A stretch of DNA of 64,000 bases from Stenotrophomonas pavanii (GCF_900101175.1 NZ_FNFQ01000013.1:1-64000); one strand, 5' to 3'; shown: positions 37,415-46,398, counted from the first letter of the stretch. A program made the numbers and translations. Notes: a model not told the origin generated them from the sequence alone.

Positions 37415-38524
37415 ATGAGCGAGTCCCTCCTGTCCCCGTCACCGGCCGATCCACAGGAACCGGACGCGCCGCTGCCGCCTCCCTCGCGCCCGCGCGGGCC
37501 GATGTCACTGGTGGTGCTGGCAACCCTGGCCGTGGGGTACACGCTGTGGGCCGCGCAGGACATCATCCTGCCGGTGCTGCTGGCGATGTTCTTCGCGCTG
37601 GTCGGCAATCCGATCCTGCGCCTGCTGCAGAAGCTGTGGATTCCGCGCGCCCTGGGCGCACTGCTGATCCTCGGCGCCGGCCTGGGCGTGACCGGTTCGC
37701 TGGCGGTGCAGCTGATCGGCCCGGCGATGGAATGGGCGCAGGAAGCGCCGCAGCAGCTGCGCAAGGTCGCCCGCCAGGTACAGAACCTGACCAAGCCGGT
37801 GCAGCAGGCCAACCAGGCCGCGGAGAACTTCGCGCGCGTGGCCGGCGGTGACAGCAACCACAAGGTGCAGGTGATCCGCACCCAGCTGGACGACCCGTAC
37901 CGCATGCTGACCCGTGCCCCCCGACTGGCGGCATCGGTACTGGCGGTGGTGTTGCTGACGCTGTTCTTCATGATCTACGGGCAGAGCCTGCAGCGCGCGG
38001 CGATCGCCCTGTTGCCCAACCGCCAGCAGCAGCGCTTCACCACCGACATCCTGCGTTCGATCGAGCGCGAGGTCTCGCGCTATGTGCTGACCATCAGCGT
38101 GATCAATACGCTGGTCGGGCTGGTGTTCGCTGGCGTGCTGATGCTGCTCGGCATCGGCCTGCAGGAAGCGCTGTTGTGGGGCACGGTCGCCGCGCTGCTG
38201 AATTTTGCGCCCTACGTGGGCCCGCTGATCGGCGTGGCGCTGATGCTGCTGATGGGCTTCGTGGAATTCCCCGACCCGCTGCAGGCGCTGCTGCCGGCCG
38301 CCGCCTACCTGGCCCTGCACACGCTGGAAGGGCAGATGGTGACCCCGATCGTGCTGGGCCGGCGCATGAAGCTGTCACCGCTGGTGCTGATCCTGGCGCT
38401 GATGGTGTTCGGCTGGGCCTGGGGCATGATCGGCCTGCTGCTGGCGGTGCCCCTGCTGGTGTGCATCAAACTGGTGCTGGCACGGCTGGATGGCACCCAG
38501 GGCTGGGCGCGGCTGCTGGAATGA
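37415..38524 (+). CDS. AI-2E/PerM-family transporter
   Basis: A 369-residue integral membrane protein with about eight membrane segments. Conserved family marks are LLAMFFALVGNPI (early), the cytoplasmic helical loop with RKVARQVQNLTKPVQQAN, and the C-terminal APYVGPLIGVALMLLMGFVE and LEGQMVTPIVLGRRMKLSPL. The family contains TqsA (AI-2 export) and PerM; the substrate here cannot be told. ATG 37415 is preferred over far-upstream starts in other genes' sequence. Confidence 0.88.
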   Translation: MSESLLSPSPADPQEPDAPLPPPSRPRGPMSLVVLATLAVGYTLWAAQDIILPVLLAMFFALVGNPILRLLQKLWIPRALGALLILGAGLGVTGSLAVQLIGPAMEWAQEAPQQLRKVARQVQNLTKPVQQANQAAENFARVAGGDSNHKVQVIRTQLDDPYRMLTRAPRLAASVLAVVLLTLFFMIYGQSLQRAAIALLPNRQQQRFTTDILRSIEREVSRYVLTISVINTLVGLVFAGVLMLLGIGLQEALLWGTVAALLNFAPYVGPLIGVALMLLMGFVEFPDPLQALLPAAAYLALHTLEGQMVTPIVLGRRMKLSPLVLILALMVFGWAWGMIGLLLAVPLLVCIKLVLARLDGTQGWARLLE

Positions 38525-38555
38525 AAGCCCGCGCGGGCAGGCGTAGAATGGCGGG

Positions 38556-39275
38556 GTGAATTTCCCCGTCCAAGCCATCACCCTCGACCTCGACGACACG
38601 CTGTGGCCGTTCGCTCCGATCGGCGCCCGCATCGAGCAGGTCCTGCACGCATGGATGCGTGAACACAGCCCCGCCACCGCCGCGATGTATCCGGTGGCCG
38701 CGATGCGCGAACTGCGCGAGCGCCTGTACCACGCCCACCCGCATCTGCACCACGACCTCAGCGAACTGCGCCGGCTGACCCTGCACGAAGCGCTGCACAG
38801 CAGTGGCGCCAGCCTGGACCTGCTGGAGCCGGCGTATGAGGTCTTCTACGCCGCGCGCAACCAGGTCGAGTGCTACCCCGATGCGATCGATGCGCTGGCG
38901 CGGATTGCCGCGCGGGTGCCGGTGGCTGCGTTGAGCAACGGCAATGCCGACCTGGAACGGATCGGCCTGGCCCACCACTTCGCCTTCCAGCTGGGCGCGC
39001 GCGAACACGGCGCGGCCAAGCCCGAAGCAAGCATCTTCCACGCTGCCTGCACCCGCCTCGGCGTGGTGCCGGCACAGGTACTGCATGTCGGCGACCACGC
39101 CGAGATGGACGTGGCCGGGGCGATCGCCGCCGGCCTGCGCGGCTGCTGGATCAACCGCGACGCAGCCACCTGGACCCATCCGCAGCTGCAGCCGGACCTG
39201 CAGTTCGACACCCTCACCGGCCTGGCCGACTGGTTGGACGCCAACCTCGACGCCGCCGCATCCCGGAGTACCTGA
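38556..39275 (+). CDS. HAD-family hydrolase (YigB-like)
   Basis: A 239-residue HAD phosphatase. Motif I is DLDDTLWP (D10, D12), motif II lies in AALSNGN, motif III K in AAKPEASIF, and motif IV is GDHAEMDVAGA. The alpha-helical cap (about 18-100) and the signature DLDDTLWPF resemble YigB, which in E. coli dephosphorylates a riboflavin precursor. The GTG start at 38556 has GCGG only weakly upstream. It is followed after 3 bp by an M17 aminopeptidase gene, so the two are probably co-transcribed. Confidence 0.88.
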   Translation: MNFPVQAITLDLDDTLWPFAPIGARIEQVLHAWMREHSPATAAMYPVAAMRELRERLYHAHPHLHHDLSELRRLTLHEALHSSGASLDLLEPAYEVFYAARNQVECYPDAIDALARIAARVPVAALSNGNADLERIGLAHHFAFQLGAREHGAAKPEASIFHAACTRLGVVPAQVLHVGDHAEMDVAGAIAAGLRGCWINRDAATWTHPQLQPDLQFDTLTGLADWLDANLDAAASRST

Positions 39276-39278
39276 CGC

Positions 39279-40646
39279 ATGAGCGAGATCACTGGTTTCA
39301 CCGCCGACAGCGGCGCAGCACTGCCGCTGTACGTGCTGGACCGCGAACAGTTCGCGGCCTGGAAGGACGGCCAACCGGCCGCCACCCAGGCCTGGCTGGC
39401 GTCGCAGGGCTTCAGCGCCGGCGCACACAGCGTGGCGTTGCTGCCGGGCGCCGATGGCCTGGCCGGCGCCGTGATCGGCGTCGGCGACCGCGCCGATGCC
39501 TACAGCTATGCGCACGCCCCGCACGCACTGCCCGAAGGCAGCGTGTGGCAGCTGGCCAACGAACTGCCGGCCGCCGAACAGGCACTGCTGGAGCTGGGCT
39601 GGGGCCTGGGCAGCTACCGCTTCGACCGCTACCGCAAGCGCAACCGTGCGCCGGCACAGCTGGTGGCGGCACCGTCCGGGGAAGTGGCCGACCTGATCGC
39701 TGCCAGCCTGCGCGTGCGCGACTGGGTCAATACCCCGACCGAAGACATGGGCCCGCAGCAGCTGGAAGACGCCGCGCGTGCCCTGGCCGCTGCCCATGGC
39801 GCGCAGGTCGAGGCGATCACCGGCGATGAACTGCTGAAGCAGAACTTCCCGGCCATCCACGCCGTCGGCCGTGCGTCGCACCGCGCGCCGCGCCTGGTCG
39901 TGCTGCGCTGGGGCAAGGACACCGATCCGGCGCTGGTGCTGGTCGGCAAGGGCGTCTGCTTCGATACCGGCGGGCTGGACATCAAGCCGGCCGACGGCAT
40001 GCGCAACATGAAGAAGGACATGGGCGGCGCCGCGCATGCACTGGCGCTGGCCGGCCTGGTGATGGCGCGCGGGCTGCCGGTGCGCCTGACCCTGCTGGTG
40101 CCGGCGGTGGAAAACGCGATCGGTCCGGATGCATTCCGCCCGGGCGAAGTGATCGCCACCCGCAAGGGCCTGAGCGTGGAGATCGACAACACCGACGCCG
40201 AAGGCCGGGTGATCCTGTGCGATGCGCTGACCTTCGCCAGCGAGCAGAAGCCTGACCTGGTGCTGGACTTCGCCACCCTTACCGGCGCTGCACGCATTGC
40301 GCTGGGTCCGGACCTGCCGGCGCTCTTCAGCAATGACGACAGCGTGGCCCAGCAGTGGCTGCAGGCCGGCGACGCCACCCGTGACCCGGTCTGGCGCATG
40401 CCGCTGTGGCGCCCCTACCTGCGTTACCTGAGCAGCGGCATCGCCGACCTGGCCAACGCCGGTTCGCGCATGGCCGGCTCGGTGACCGCCGCGCTGTACC
40501 TGGAACGCTTCCTCGAAGACGGCCAGCGCTGGGCGCATCTGGACGTGTACGCCTGGAACGACGGCGAGCGCCCGGGACGCCCAGCCGGTGGCGAGGCGCT
40601 GGCACTGCGTTCGGCGTGGGCGATGCTCAAGGCGCGTTACGCATGA
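39279..40646 (+). CDS. M17 leucyl aminopeptidase-family protein (PepB-like)
   Basis: A 455-residue cytosolic zinc/manganese aminopeptidase. The C-terminal catalytic domain shows GKGVCFDTGGLDIKPADGM, NMKKDMGGAAHAL, and the family signature NTDAEGRVIL, with the metal-binding and bicarbonate-binding residues in place. The N-terminal domain (about 1-150) is shorter and diverged from PepA, without its DNA-binding features. It removes N-terminal amino acids from peptides. The start is three bases after the HAD gene stop. Confidence 0.92.
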   Translation: MSEITGFTADSGAALPLYVLDREQFAAWKDGQPAATQAWLASQGFSAGAHSVALLPGADGLAGAVIGVGDRADAYSYAHAPHALPEGSVWQLANELPAAEQALLELGWGLGSYRFDRYRKRNRAPAQLVAAPSGEVADLIAASLRVRDWVNTPTEDMGPQQLEDAARALAAAHGAQVEAITGDELLKQNFPAIHAVGRASHRAPRLVVLRWGKDTDPALVLVGKGVCFDTGGLDIKPADGMRNMKKDMGGAAHALALAGLVMARGLPVRLTLLVPAVENAIGPDAFRPGEVIATRKGLSVEIDNTDAEGRVILCDALTFASEQKPDLVLDFATLTGAARIALGPDLPALFSNDDSVAQQWLQAGDATRDPVWRMPLWRPYLRYLSSGIADLANAGSRMAGSVTAALYLERFLEDGQRWAHLDVYAWNDGERPGRPAGGEALALRSAWAMLKARYA

Positions 40647-40786
40647 TGGCGGCGCCGGGCACGGCCCGGCGCGTCCCCAGGCGGGGTCGGCAAATCTGAC
40701 GAAAAATTGAATTCCGGCCCCGGCCGGGTTCTGCGAGGATGTGAGGGTCGACCACCCACACGCTCCGTGAAGGCAGGACTCCGACC

Positions 40787-41890
40787 ATGTCGCTCTTCCG
40801 CTACACCCGCGCCGGCCAGACGGCAGGCGCACCGCGCAGGCATTCGCCGCTGCTCTGGATCGCATTGATCGCACTCATCCTGGGTGGCGTCGCGCTGGCC
40901 TTCGCCTGGCTGGCCGGCTGGATGGGCGACCGCCTCACCGCGCAGCGCTTCACCGACACCATCGAGGCCACCGGCCCGGCCCATCCGGGCTTCCGTCGTG
41001 CGCACAGCAAGGGCATCTGCGTAAGCGGCTGGTTCGAACCCAGCGCACAGGCCCCCACCCTGTCCAGCGCGCGGGTGTTCTCGCAGGCCCGCGTACCGGT
41101 GATGGGCCGCCTGTCGATCGGTGGCGGTGATCCCTACGGCGCCGACAACACCGCACGCGTGCGCAGCCTGGCGGTGCAGTTGGTCAGCGACGATGGCCAG
41201 GAATGGCGGATGGCGATGAACAGCTTCCCGTTCTTCGCTGTGCCCAGCGCCGAGGCGTTCTACGAGCAGACCCGCGCCTCCATTCCCGACCCGGCCACCG
41301 GCAAGCCCGACCCGCAGAAGATGGCGGCGGTGCTGGCCAGGTACCCGAGCGCACAGGCGTTCCAGCAGTGGGCGAAGACGGCACCCTGGACCAGCAGCTG
41401 GGCCGACACCACCTTCAACAGTGTCAACAGCTTCTGGTTCACCAACGCGCAGGGCCAGAAGCGTGCGGTGCGCTGGCGCTGGCAGCCGCAGGCACCGGTA
41501 GTGGAGATGGACGCGGAAACGCGCAAGCAGGCCAGCGTCGATTTCCTCAGCGAGGAACTGCAGCAGCGCCTGGCCAAGGGCCCGGTGCGCTGGAACCTGG
41601 TCGTGACCACTGCCGAGCCCGGCGATGCCATCGACGATCCATCGGTACCCTGGCCGGAATCACGCGACCAGGTGGTGGCCGGCGTGCTCAGCCTGGACCA
41701 CATGCAATCGCAGGAACAGGGTGCGTGTGGCCAGATCAACTTCGATCCGTTGATCCTGCCCAGCGGCGTGCGCGGCAGTGACGACCCCATCCTGGCGGCA
41801 CGCTCGGCGGTCTATTCGCAGTCTTTCAACCGCCGCGAACGCGAGCGCGCCAGCGGTAACGTCGAGCCACCGAAGGAGGCCGCACGATGA
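40787..41890 (+). CDS. membrane-anchored catalase-family (SrpA-like) heme peroxidase
   Basis: 367 residues: an N-terminal membrane anchor (about 22-46), then a short catalase-fold domain. The distal heme His is H73 in FRRAHSKGICVSG, and the proximal Tyr is Y343 in ARSAVYSQSFNRR. The catalase core is shorter than in true catalases, as in SrpA-like, catalase-related peroxidases. The anchor points to the periplasm. Its stop overlaps by 4 bp a cytochrome b561 gene, which could deliver electrons from quinol. Whether it uses hydrogen peroxide or organic peroxides is not known. Confidence 0.87.
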   Translation: MSLFRYTRAGQTAGAPRRHSPLLWIALIALILGGVALAFAWLAGWMGDRLTAQRFTDTIEATGPAHPGFRRAHSKGICVSGWFEPSAQAPTLSSARVFSQARVPVMGRLSIGGGDPYGADNTARVRSLAVQLVSDDGQEWRMAMNSFPFFAVPSAEAFYEQTRASIPDPATGKPDPQKMAAVLARYPSAQAFQQWAKTAPWTSSWADTTFNSVNSFWFTNAQGQKRAVRWRWQPQAPVVEMDAETRKQASVDFLSEELQQRLAKGPVRWNLVVTTAEPGDAIDDPSVPWPESRDQVVAGVLSLDHMQSQEQGACGQINFDPLILPSGVRGSDDPILAARSAVYSQSFNRRERERASGNVEPPKEAAR

Positions 41891-42423
41891 GCACCGGTAA
41901 CGGCCACTTCAACCTGCTGGCGAGGGTGCTGCACTGGTCCATGGCGCTGATGATCATCGCCATGCTGTTCATTGGCGTGACCATGGTCGCCTCGCTGCAC
42001 CTGCGGCCGATGCTGATCGACCTGCACCGCCCATTGGGCATCGCCCTCGGCGTACTGGTGCTGCTGCGCCTCTACAACCGGCTGCGGCATCGCCCGCCGC
42101 CGCTGCCGGCGGATCTTCCGGTGTGGCAGGTGATGGCGGCCAAGGCTTCGCACTGGATGCTGTATGCACTGATGCTGGCGATGCCGCTGATCGGCTGGGC
42201 GATGCTGTCGGCCGGCGGCTACCCGATCGTGCTGTGGGGTGGCCTGCACCTGCCGCCGATCGTGCCGCACACTCCGGCGCTGTATGCCGCGTTGCGCAAT
42301 GCGCACAGCCTGCTGGCCTATGTGTTGTTTGCCACGGTGCTGATGCATGTGGGTGCGGCGCTGTTCCACCTGTGGGTGCGGCGTGACGGGGTGTTCCAGG
42401 CGATGGCGCGCGGCAAGGAGTGA
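41887..42423 (+). CDS. cytochrome b561
   Basis: A 178-residue four-helix membrane cytochrome with histidines at expected heme-ligand positions: LLARVLHWSMAL (helix 1), IDLHRPLGIALG (helix 2), and NAHSLLAYVLFATVLMHVGAAL (helix 4). It overlaps the peroxidase gene by 4 bp, so the pair is probably a functional unit moving electrons from the quinone pool to the periplasmic heme peroxidase. Confidence 0.92.
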   Translation: MSTGNGHFNLLARVLHWSMALMIIAMLFIGVTMVASLHLRPMLIDLHRPLGIALGVLVLLRLYNRLRHRPPPLPADLPVWQVMAAKASHWMLYALMLAMPLIGWAMLSAGGYPIVLWGGLHLPPIVPHTPALYAALRNAHSLLAYVLFATVLMHVGAALFHLWVRRDGVFQAMARGKE

Positions 42424-42457
42424 TGATCGGGTTCGCCGGGAGTTCCCGGCGGGTTGT

Positions 42458-42951
42458 TTCCGCGACCGCGGAGGGGTGTCACTTTCTTTGCTCGTGCAAA
42501 GAAAGTAACCAAAGAAACACGCCGCCAGGTCGCGAGCCGGTGCTGCGCACCGGTGTCCTGTGCTTCTCGGTGAATCAGGGGACGGCGCCGAACTCGCTGC
42601 GCTCAGACACCGGCGCCTCTCGCCCCTGATTCCCCTGCGATGCTCGGCTCGCTCAAGGCGGACCCAAGGTCAAATGCCACAGCTGCACCCAGTAGATTCA
42701 CGCCATGCGTGGATGCCGTTGCCGTTGACCTTGACCTTCCAGTCCGCCTTCAAGCGAGCCGAGCACCGCAGGTCCGGCGAGGGCGAAGAGGTGCGGGTGT
42801 CTGAGCGCAGCGAGTTCCCGCACCGTCCCTCGACGGACCGAGGAGCGCAGGGCACCGGCGTGCGAAGCGCGCCGGCTCGCGGCCGGCGGAGCGTTTCTTT
42901 GGTTACTTTCTTTGCGCGCAAAGAAAGTGACACCTCTCCACAGGCGCGGAA
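42458..42951. repeat. large imperfect inverted repeat, two arms of about 220 bp
   Basis: Left arm 42458-42673 and right arm 42731-42951 are reverse complements over most of their length, separated by 57 bp. Shared blocks in order: TTCCGCG, GTGTCACTTTCTTTG, CAAAGAAAGTAACCAAAGAAAC, CGCGAGCCGG, GGGACGG, AACTCGCTGCGCTCAGACAC, TGCTCGGCTCGCT, AAGGCGGAC, AAGGTCAA. Each arm also contains a local hairpin (CTTTCTTTG ... CAAAGAAAG). No protein is convincingly encoded. It lies between convergent cytochrome b561 and a response regulator gene, so a mobile non-coding element, or two inserted copies of one, is the best guess. Confidence 0.85.
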
Positions 42952-42958
42952 ATGATCC

Positions 42959-43004
42959 GCCGGGCAGCGCCCGGCGCTACCCGTGCGTCGGCGCACGCCG
43001 CTAC
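42959..43004 (-). repeat. two SMAG-like repeats, minus strand
   Basis: On the minus strand GTAGCGGCGTGCGCCGACGC (from 43004) and GTAGCGCCGGGCGCTGCCCG (from 42980) follow each other head to tail. Each is a GTAG plus palindrome. The first GTAG supplies the stop codon (TAG, 43003-43001) of the response regulator gene. Confidence 0.75.
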
Positions 43005-43603
43005 AGCCACCCCTTCTGCCGCGCCAGCCGGTACGCCTCGATCCGGTTGGCCACGCCCAGCTTGCCGATGCACTCGGACAGGTAATTGCGCACCGTGCCG
43101 TGCGACAAGCCCAGCTGCTCGGCGATCTCGCTGGCGGTACGGCCCTCGCCCGCCAGCCGCAGCACGCGGCGCTCGCGGTCGGTCAGCGGATCGGCCTGTG
43201 ACCATGCATCCAGCGCCAGCTGCGGGTCGATCGCACGGATGCCCTGCTTCACCTTGCGCAGTGCATCGGCCAGGTTCTCGGCCGGTGCATCCTTCAGCAG
43301 GTAGCCCAGCACGCCGGCTTCCAGCGCGCGGCGCAGGAAGCCGGCGCGGGCGAAGGTGGTCACGATCACCACCTTGATCGGCAGCTCGTGGCGCGCGATG
43401 CGCTGGGCAAGCTCGAGCCCGGACAGGCCGGGCATCTCGATGTCGGTCACCAGGATGTCCGGCTGCAACTGCTGCAGCATGCGCCACGCGGTTTCGCCGT
43501 CGGCGGCGCTGCCCAGCACCTCGATATCCAGCTCCAGGCCCAGCAGCGCCGACAGCGCGCCGCGTACCATCGCCTGGTCCTCGGCCAGCAGGATGCGGAT
43601 CAT
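43001..43603 (-). CDS. DesR-like NarL-family response regulator
   Basis: A 200-residue regulator with a full receiver (E8/D9, phospho-acceptor D54 in LVTDIEMPGL, T in VTTFA, K in LLKDAPAENL) and a LuxR-type helix-turn-helix (LTDRERRVLRLAGEGRTASE, then HGTVRNYLSECIGKLGV). LLKDAPAENLADALRKV is typical of DesR/LiaR-like regulators. ATG 43603 overlaps the stop of the upstream kinase gene by 4 bp. The stop codon lies in a SMAG GTAG. Confidence 0.93.
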   Translation of the reverse strand: MIRILLAEDQAMVRGALSALLGLELDIEVLGSAADGETAWRMLQQLQPDILVTDIEMPGLSGLELAQRIARHELPIKVVIVTTFARAGFLRRALEAGVLGYLLKDAPAENLADALRKVKQGIRAIDPQLALDAWSQADPLTDRERRVLRLAGEGRTASEIAEQLGLSHGTVRNYLSECIGKLGVANRIEAYRLARQKGWL

Positions 43604-44823
43604 GCGGCACCGTCCTGTGCCAGCGACGGCGGCGTTCCCGGCGGCAACGGTGTGGTCGCGGCAGCCAGCGGCACGCGCACGGTCAGTCGCGTGCCCTCGC
43701 CCCTTGCGGACTGTACCTGCAGGCTGCCCCCCAAGGCGGCCACGCGTTCGCGCATGCCGCTCAGCCCGTTGCCCTCGGCCTGCACGCCGCCACGGCCATC
43801 GTCGCGGATCTGCATCGCCAGCATGCGTCCCTCCAGCATGAACTCCACCCGTGCCTGTGTCGCCTGTGCATGGCGCACGATATTGGTCGCGGCCTCGCGC
43901 AGCACCAGCGCCAGCCCGCGTTCGACATTCACCGGCATCGCCGGTGGTGGTGCGTATTGAAGGTGGACCTGCTGGCACTCCAGCAGCAGCCGCGCCGACG
44001 CCAGCTCACCGGCCAGGTCGCTGGCGCGGATGCCGGTGACCGCGCTGCGGACCTGTGCCAGCGCTTCGCGGGCGATGGCCTCGGCCTCGCCGATCTCCAG
44101 CCGCGCGCGCGCGTCGCCGCGGTCGTGCAGCTTGCGCGCCAGCTCCAGCTTCAACGTGATCAGCGACAGGGTGTGGCCGAGCAGGTCATGCAGGTCGCGG
44201 CCGATGCGTTCGCGCTCGGCCGTGGCCGCCAGCCGCCGCACCTCGTCCTGCGACAGCTGCAGTGCCGCATCCTTCTGCTGGTTGAGCGCTTCCACGTTCA
44301 CGACCAGCCCCACGATATAGGACACGGCCGGGATCCAGACCAGGCTCTGCCATGGGTACTGGAACAGCAGCGCGAGGCTGCAGAACAGCAGATTCAGGCC
44401 AGTGAGCTGCAGCAGATACTGCCACCAGCCACCGCGTCCGCTCACCCGCAGCAGCACGCAGCCGAACACGAAGTAGGTCAGCCCGGACGGGTACCAGGGC
44501 AGCAGCACCAGCGACATCGCGATCAGGGCCAGTGCATAGCGCGGAGCGTGATGGCGCGGCGCCACCATCACCTTGGCGTACAGCAGCAGGAACACCGGAT
44601 AGCTGGCCAGCGTCAGCAGCAGCCAGCGCAGGGTGAAGCCGTGGCCAAGCAAGGGCGTCAGGAAGATCCACACCGACCACAGCAGGTGGATTGCCTCGCT
44701 CCAGGGCGATTTTCCCCGGCGCAGCGTATCGGCCACCGCCGAGTCCGGCGCGGGGCGCAGCAGCGAGGCAAGCCATGTCGAGGGCACGGGCGGTTCCAGG
44801 CGGGGACGATCGCCGCCGATCAT
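43600..44823 (-). CDS. DesK-like sensor histidine kinase
   Basis: A 407-residue HisKA_3 kinase. About six membrane segments (about 45-175) carry no large periplasmic domain, so sensing is probably within the membrane. The dimerisation box is ERERIGRDLHDLLGHTLSLI with H212, and the ATPase domain has REAATNIVRHAQA, DDGRGG and GNGLSGMRERVAALGG. Partner is the overlapping DesR-like regulator. It is divergent from an ABC export operon, the likely target. Such systems often react to envelope or lipid stress. Confidence 0.93.
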   Translation of the reverse strand: MIGGDRPRLEPPVPSTWLASLLRPAPDSAVADTLRRGKSPWSEAIHLLWSVWIFLTPLLGHGFTLRWLLLTLASYPVFLLLYAKVMVAPRHHAPRYALALIAMSLVLLPWYPSGLTYFVFGCVLLRVSGRGGWWQYLLQLTGLNLLFCSLALLFQYPWQSLVWIPAVSYIVGLVVNVEALNQQKDAALQLSQDEVRRLAATAERERIGRDLHDLLGHTLSLITLKLELARKLHDRGDARARLEIGEAEAIAREALAQVRSAVTGIRASDLAGELASARLLLECQQVHLQYAPPPAMPVNVERGLALVLREAATNIVRHAQATQARVEFMLEGRMLAMQIRDDGRGGVQAEGNGLSGMRERVAALGGSLQVQSARGEGTRLTVRVPLAAATTPLPPGTPPSLAQDGAA

Positions 44824-45028
44824 GCCAGTTCAGCTGCCTGCGCGCAGGCGCGGGTGCCGGCCGGGCGGCACCGGCGCAACCGGGCGCAGATCACGGTACG
44901 CTTGGCGGCGCCGCTGCGGCGGGCCGGCAATGGGGCGATCGGATCCATGGGCAGTACCGGTAGCGGGAACGTTGCCATCCTGTGCCGCCGTGGTCACATT
45001 TCGCAGTTGCCGCCGTCAGTGTCATCGG

Positions 45029-45042
45029 GTGACAGCTGTCAC
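45029..45042. promoter_or_regulatory. 14-bp perfect palindrome, candidate operator
   Basis: GTGACAGCTGTCAC is a perfect palindrome, flanked by direct repeats GTCATCG at 45020-45026 and 45046-45052. It lies in the 318-bp region between the divergent two-component system and the ABC export operon, about 100 bp before the latter's first gene. A binding site for the adjacent DesR-like regulator is a reasonable hypothesis. Confidence 0.5.
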
Positions 45043-45141
45043 TGCCGTCATCGCTGTGCCTGGCTTCATGCTGTGCCGCACGCTCCACCGCCGGAACCGC
45101 CGCCGTCCGCCCTTCCGGCCACACCCGCCCGAACGCCTGTG

Positions 45142-46398
45142 ATGGAACGAATGAACGCTTCTGCCGAGCTGTTGAAGGAACTCCGTATCGACCGCAAGTC
45201 GCCGCCGCCGGCCTCCGGGGGCAATGGTGGTGGCCGCCGCTGGCTGTGGATCGCGATCATCGTGGCCGTGCTGCTGCTTGCTGCCGCAGTGGCCTTCGTG
45301 TTCGGCCGCGCGCCGGCCGTGGAGGTGGAAACCGCGCCGGCGGTGGCCATCCAGCAGGGCAGCGCCAGCAGCTCGGTGCTCGACGCCAGTGGCTACGTGG
45401 TCGCCCGGCGCATGGCCACGGTATCGGCCAAGATCACCGGCAAGGTGCGCGAGGTGATGATCGAAGAAGGCATGCGGGTCGAGGCTGGCCAGGTGATGGC
45501 CACGCTGGACCCGATCGACGCCGACGCGCAGCGCAGCCTGTACGCCTCGCAGCTGCAGGCCGCACGCAGCCAGGTCGCCGGGCTGCAGGCGCAGCAGAGG
45601 CAGGCCGCCGCCGAAGCCAGCCGCCTGCAGGCGCTGGTCGGCCAGCAGCTGGTGTCACGCTCGCAGTACGACCAGGCCGTGGCCCAGCGCGACAGCCTGC
45701 GTGCGCAGCTGGATACCGCGCAGCGCAACGTCAAGGTCGCCCAGGACCAGCTGGCCATCGCCGACCTTGGCGTGGACAACAACGTGGTACGCGCGCCGTT
45801 CTCCGGCGTGGTCACCGCCAAGGCGGCGCAGCCGGGTGAAATCGTCTCGCCGCTGTCGGCGGGCGGTGGTTTCACCCGCACCGGCATCGGCACCATCGTC
45901 GACATGGACTCGCTGGAGATCGAAGTCGAGGTCGGCGAGGCCTTCATCGGCCGCGTGCAGCCGAAGATGCCGGTGGAAGCCATCCTCAACGCCTACCCGG
46001 AATGGAAGATTCCCGGCGAGGTGATCGCCATCATCCCCACCGCCGACCGCGGCAAGGCCACGGTGAAGGTCCGCGTGGCGTTGAAGGTGAAGGACCCGCG
46101 CATCGTGCCGGAGATGGGCGTGCGCGTCAGCTTCCTGGAACAGGCGCAGCCGCAGGCCGCAGCCAAGCCGCAGGGCGTGCGCGTGCCGGGCGGCGCCGTG
46201 GTGCAGCGCGACGGCGCCTCGGTGGCCTTCGTGCTGGGTGACGAGAACCGCGTGCAGCAGCGCACGGTCGAGGCTGGCCAGGCGATGGGCAAGGACCGCC
46301 AGATCCTCAAGGGCGTAAGCGCCGGTGAATCGGTGGTGGTGAACCCGCCGGACACCCTGCGCGATGGCGCCAAGGTGCAACAGAAACAAGCGCAGTAA
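45142..46398 (+). CDS. membrane fusion protein of ABC export operon (HlyD/MacA-like)
   Basis: 418 residues: one N-terminal membrane segment (about 34-54), a lipoyl/barrel-sandwich half (VSAKITGKVREVMIEEGMRV), a coiled-coil hairpin (about 135-210, rich in Gln and Ala), the second barrel half (VVRAPFSGVVTAKAAQPGEI), and a beta-barrel domain. This is the periplasmic adaptor of a tripartite exporter. ATG 45142 is used; ATG 45151 is equally plausible. ABC ATPase and two permease genes follow, so it fits a MacAB-type pump without its own TolC. Confidence 0.92.
   Translation: MERMNASAELLKELRIDRKSPPPASGGNGGGRRWLWIAIIVAVLLLAAAVAFVFGRAPAVEVETAPAVAIQQGSASSSVLDASGYVVARRMATVSAKITGKVREVMIEEGMRVEAGQVMATLDPIDADAQRSLYASQLQAARSQVAGLQAQQRQAAAEASRLQALVGQQLVSRSQYDQAVAQRDSLRAQLDTAQRNVKVAQDQLAIADLGVDNNVVRAPFSGVVTAKAAQPGEIVSPLSAGGGFTRTGIGTIVDMDSLEIEVEVGEAFIGRVQPKMPVEAILNAYPEWKIPGEVIAIIPTADRGKATVKVRVALKVKDPRIVPEMGVRVSFLEQAQPQAAAKPQGVRVPGGAVVQRDGASVAFVLGDENRVQQRTVEAGQAMGKDRQILKGVSAGESVVVNPPDTLRDGAKVQQKQAQ

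Noticed and set aside
42560..42955. Coding potential inside the large inverted repeat
   Set aside because: Open frames on both strands mirror each other because of the repeat, and none has a ribosome site or recognisable domain.
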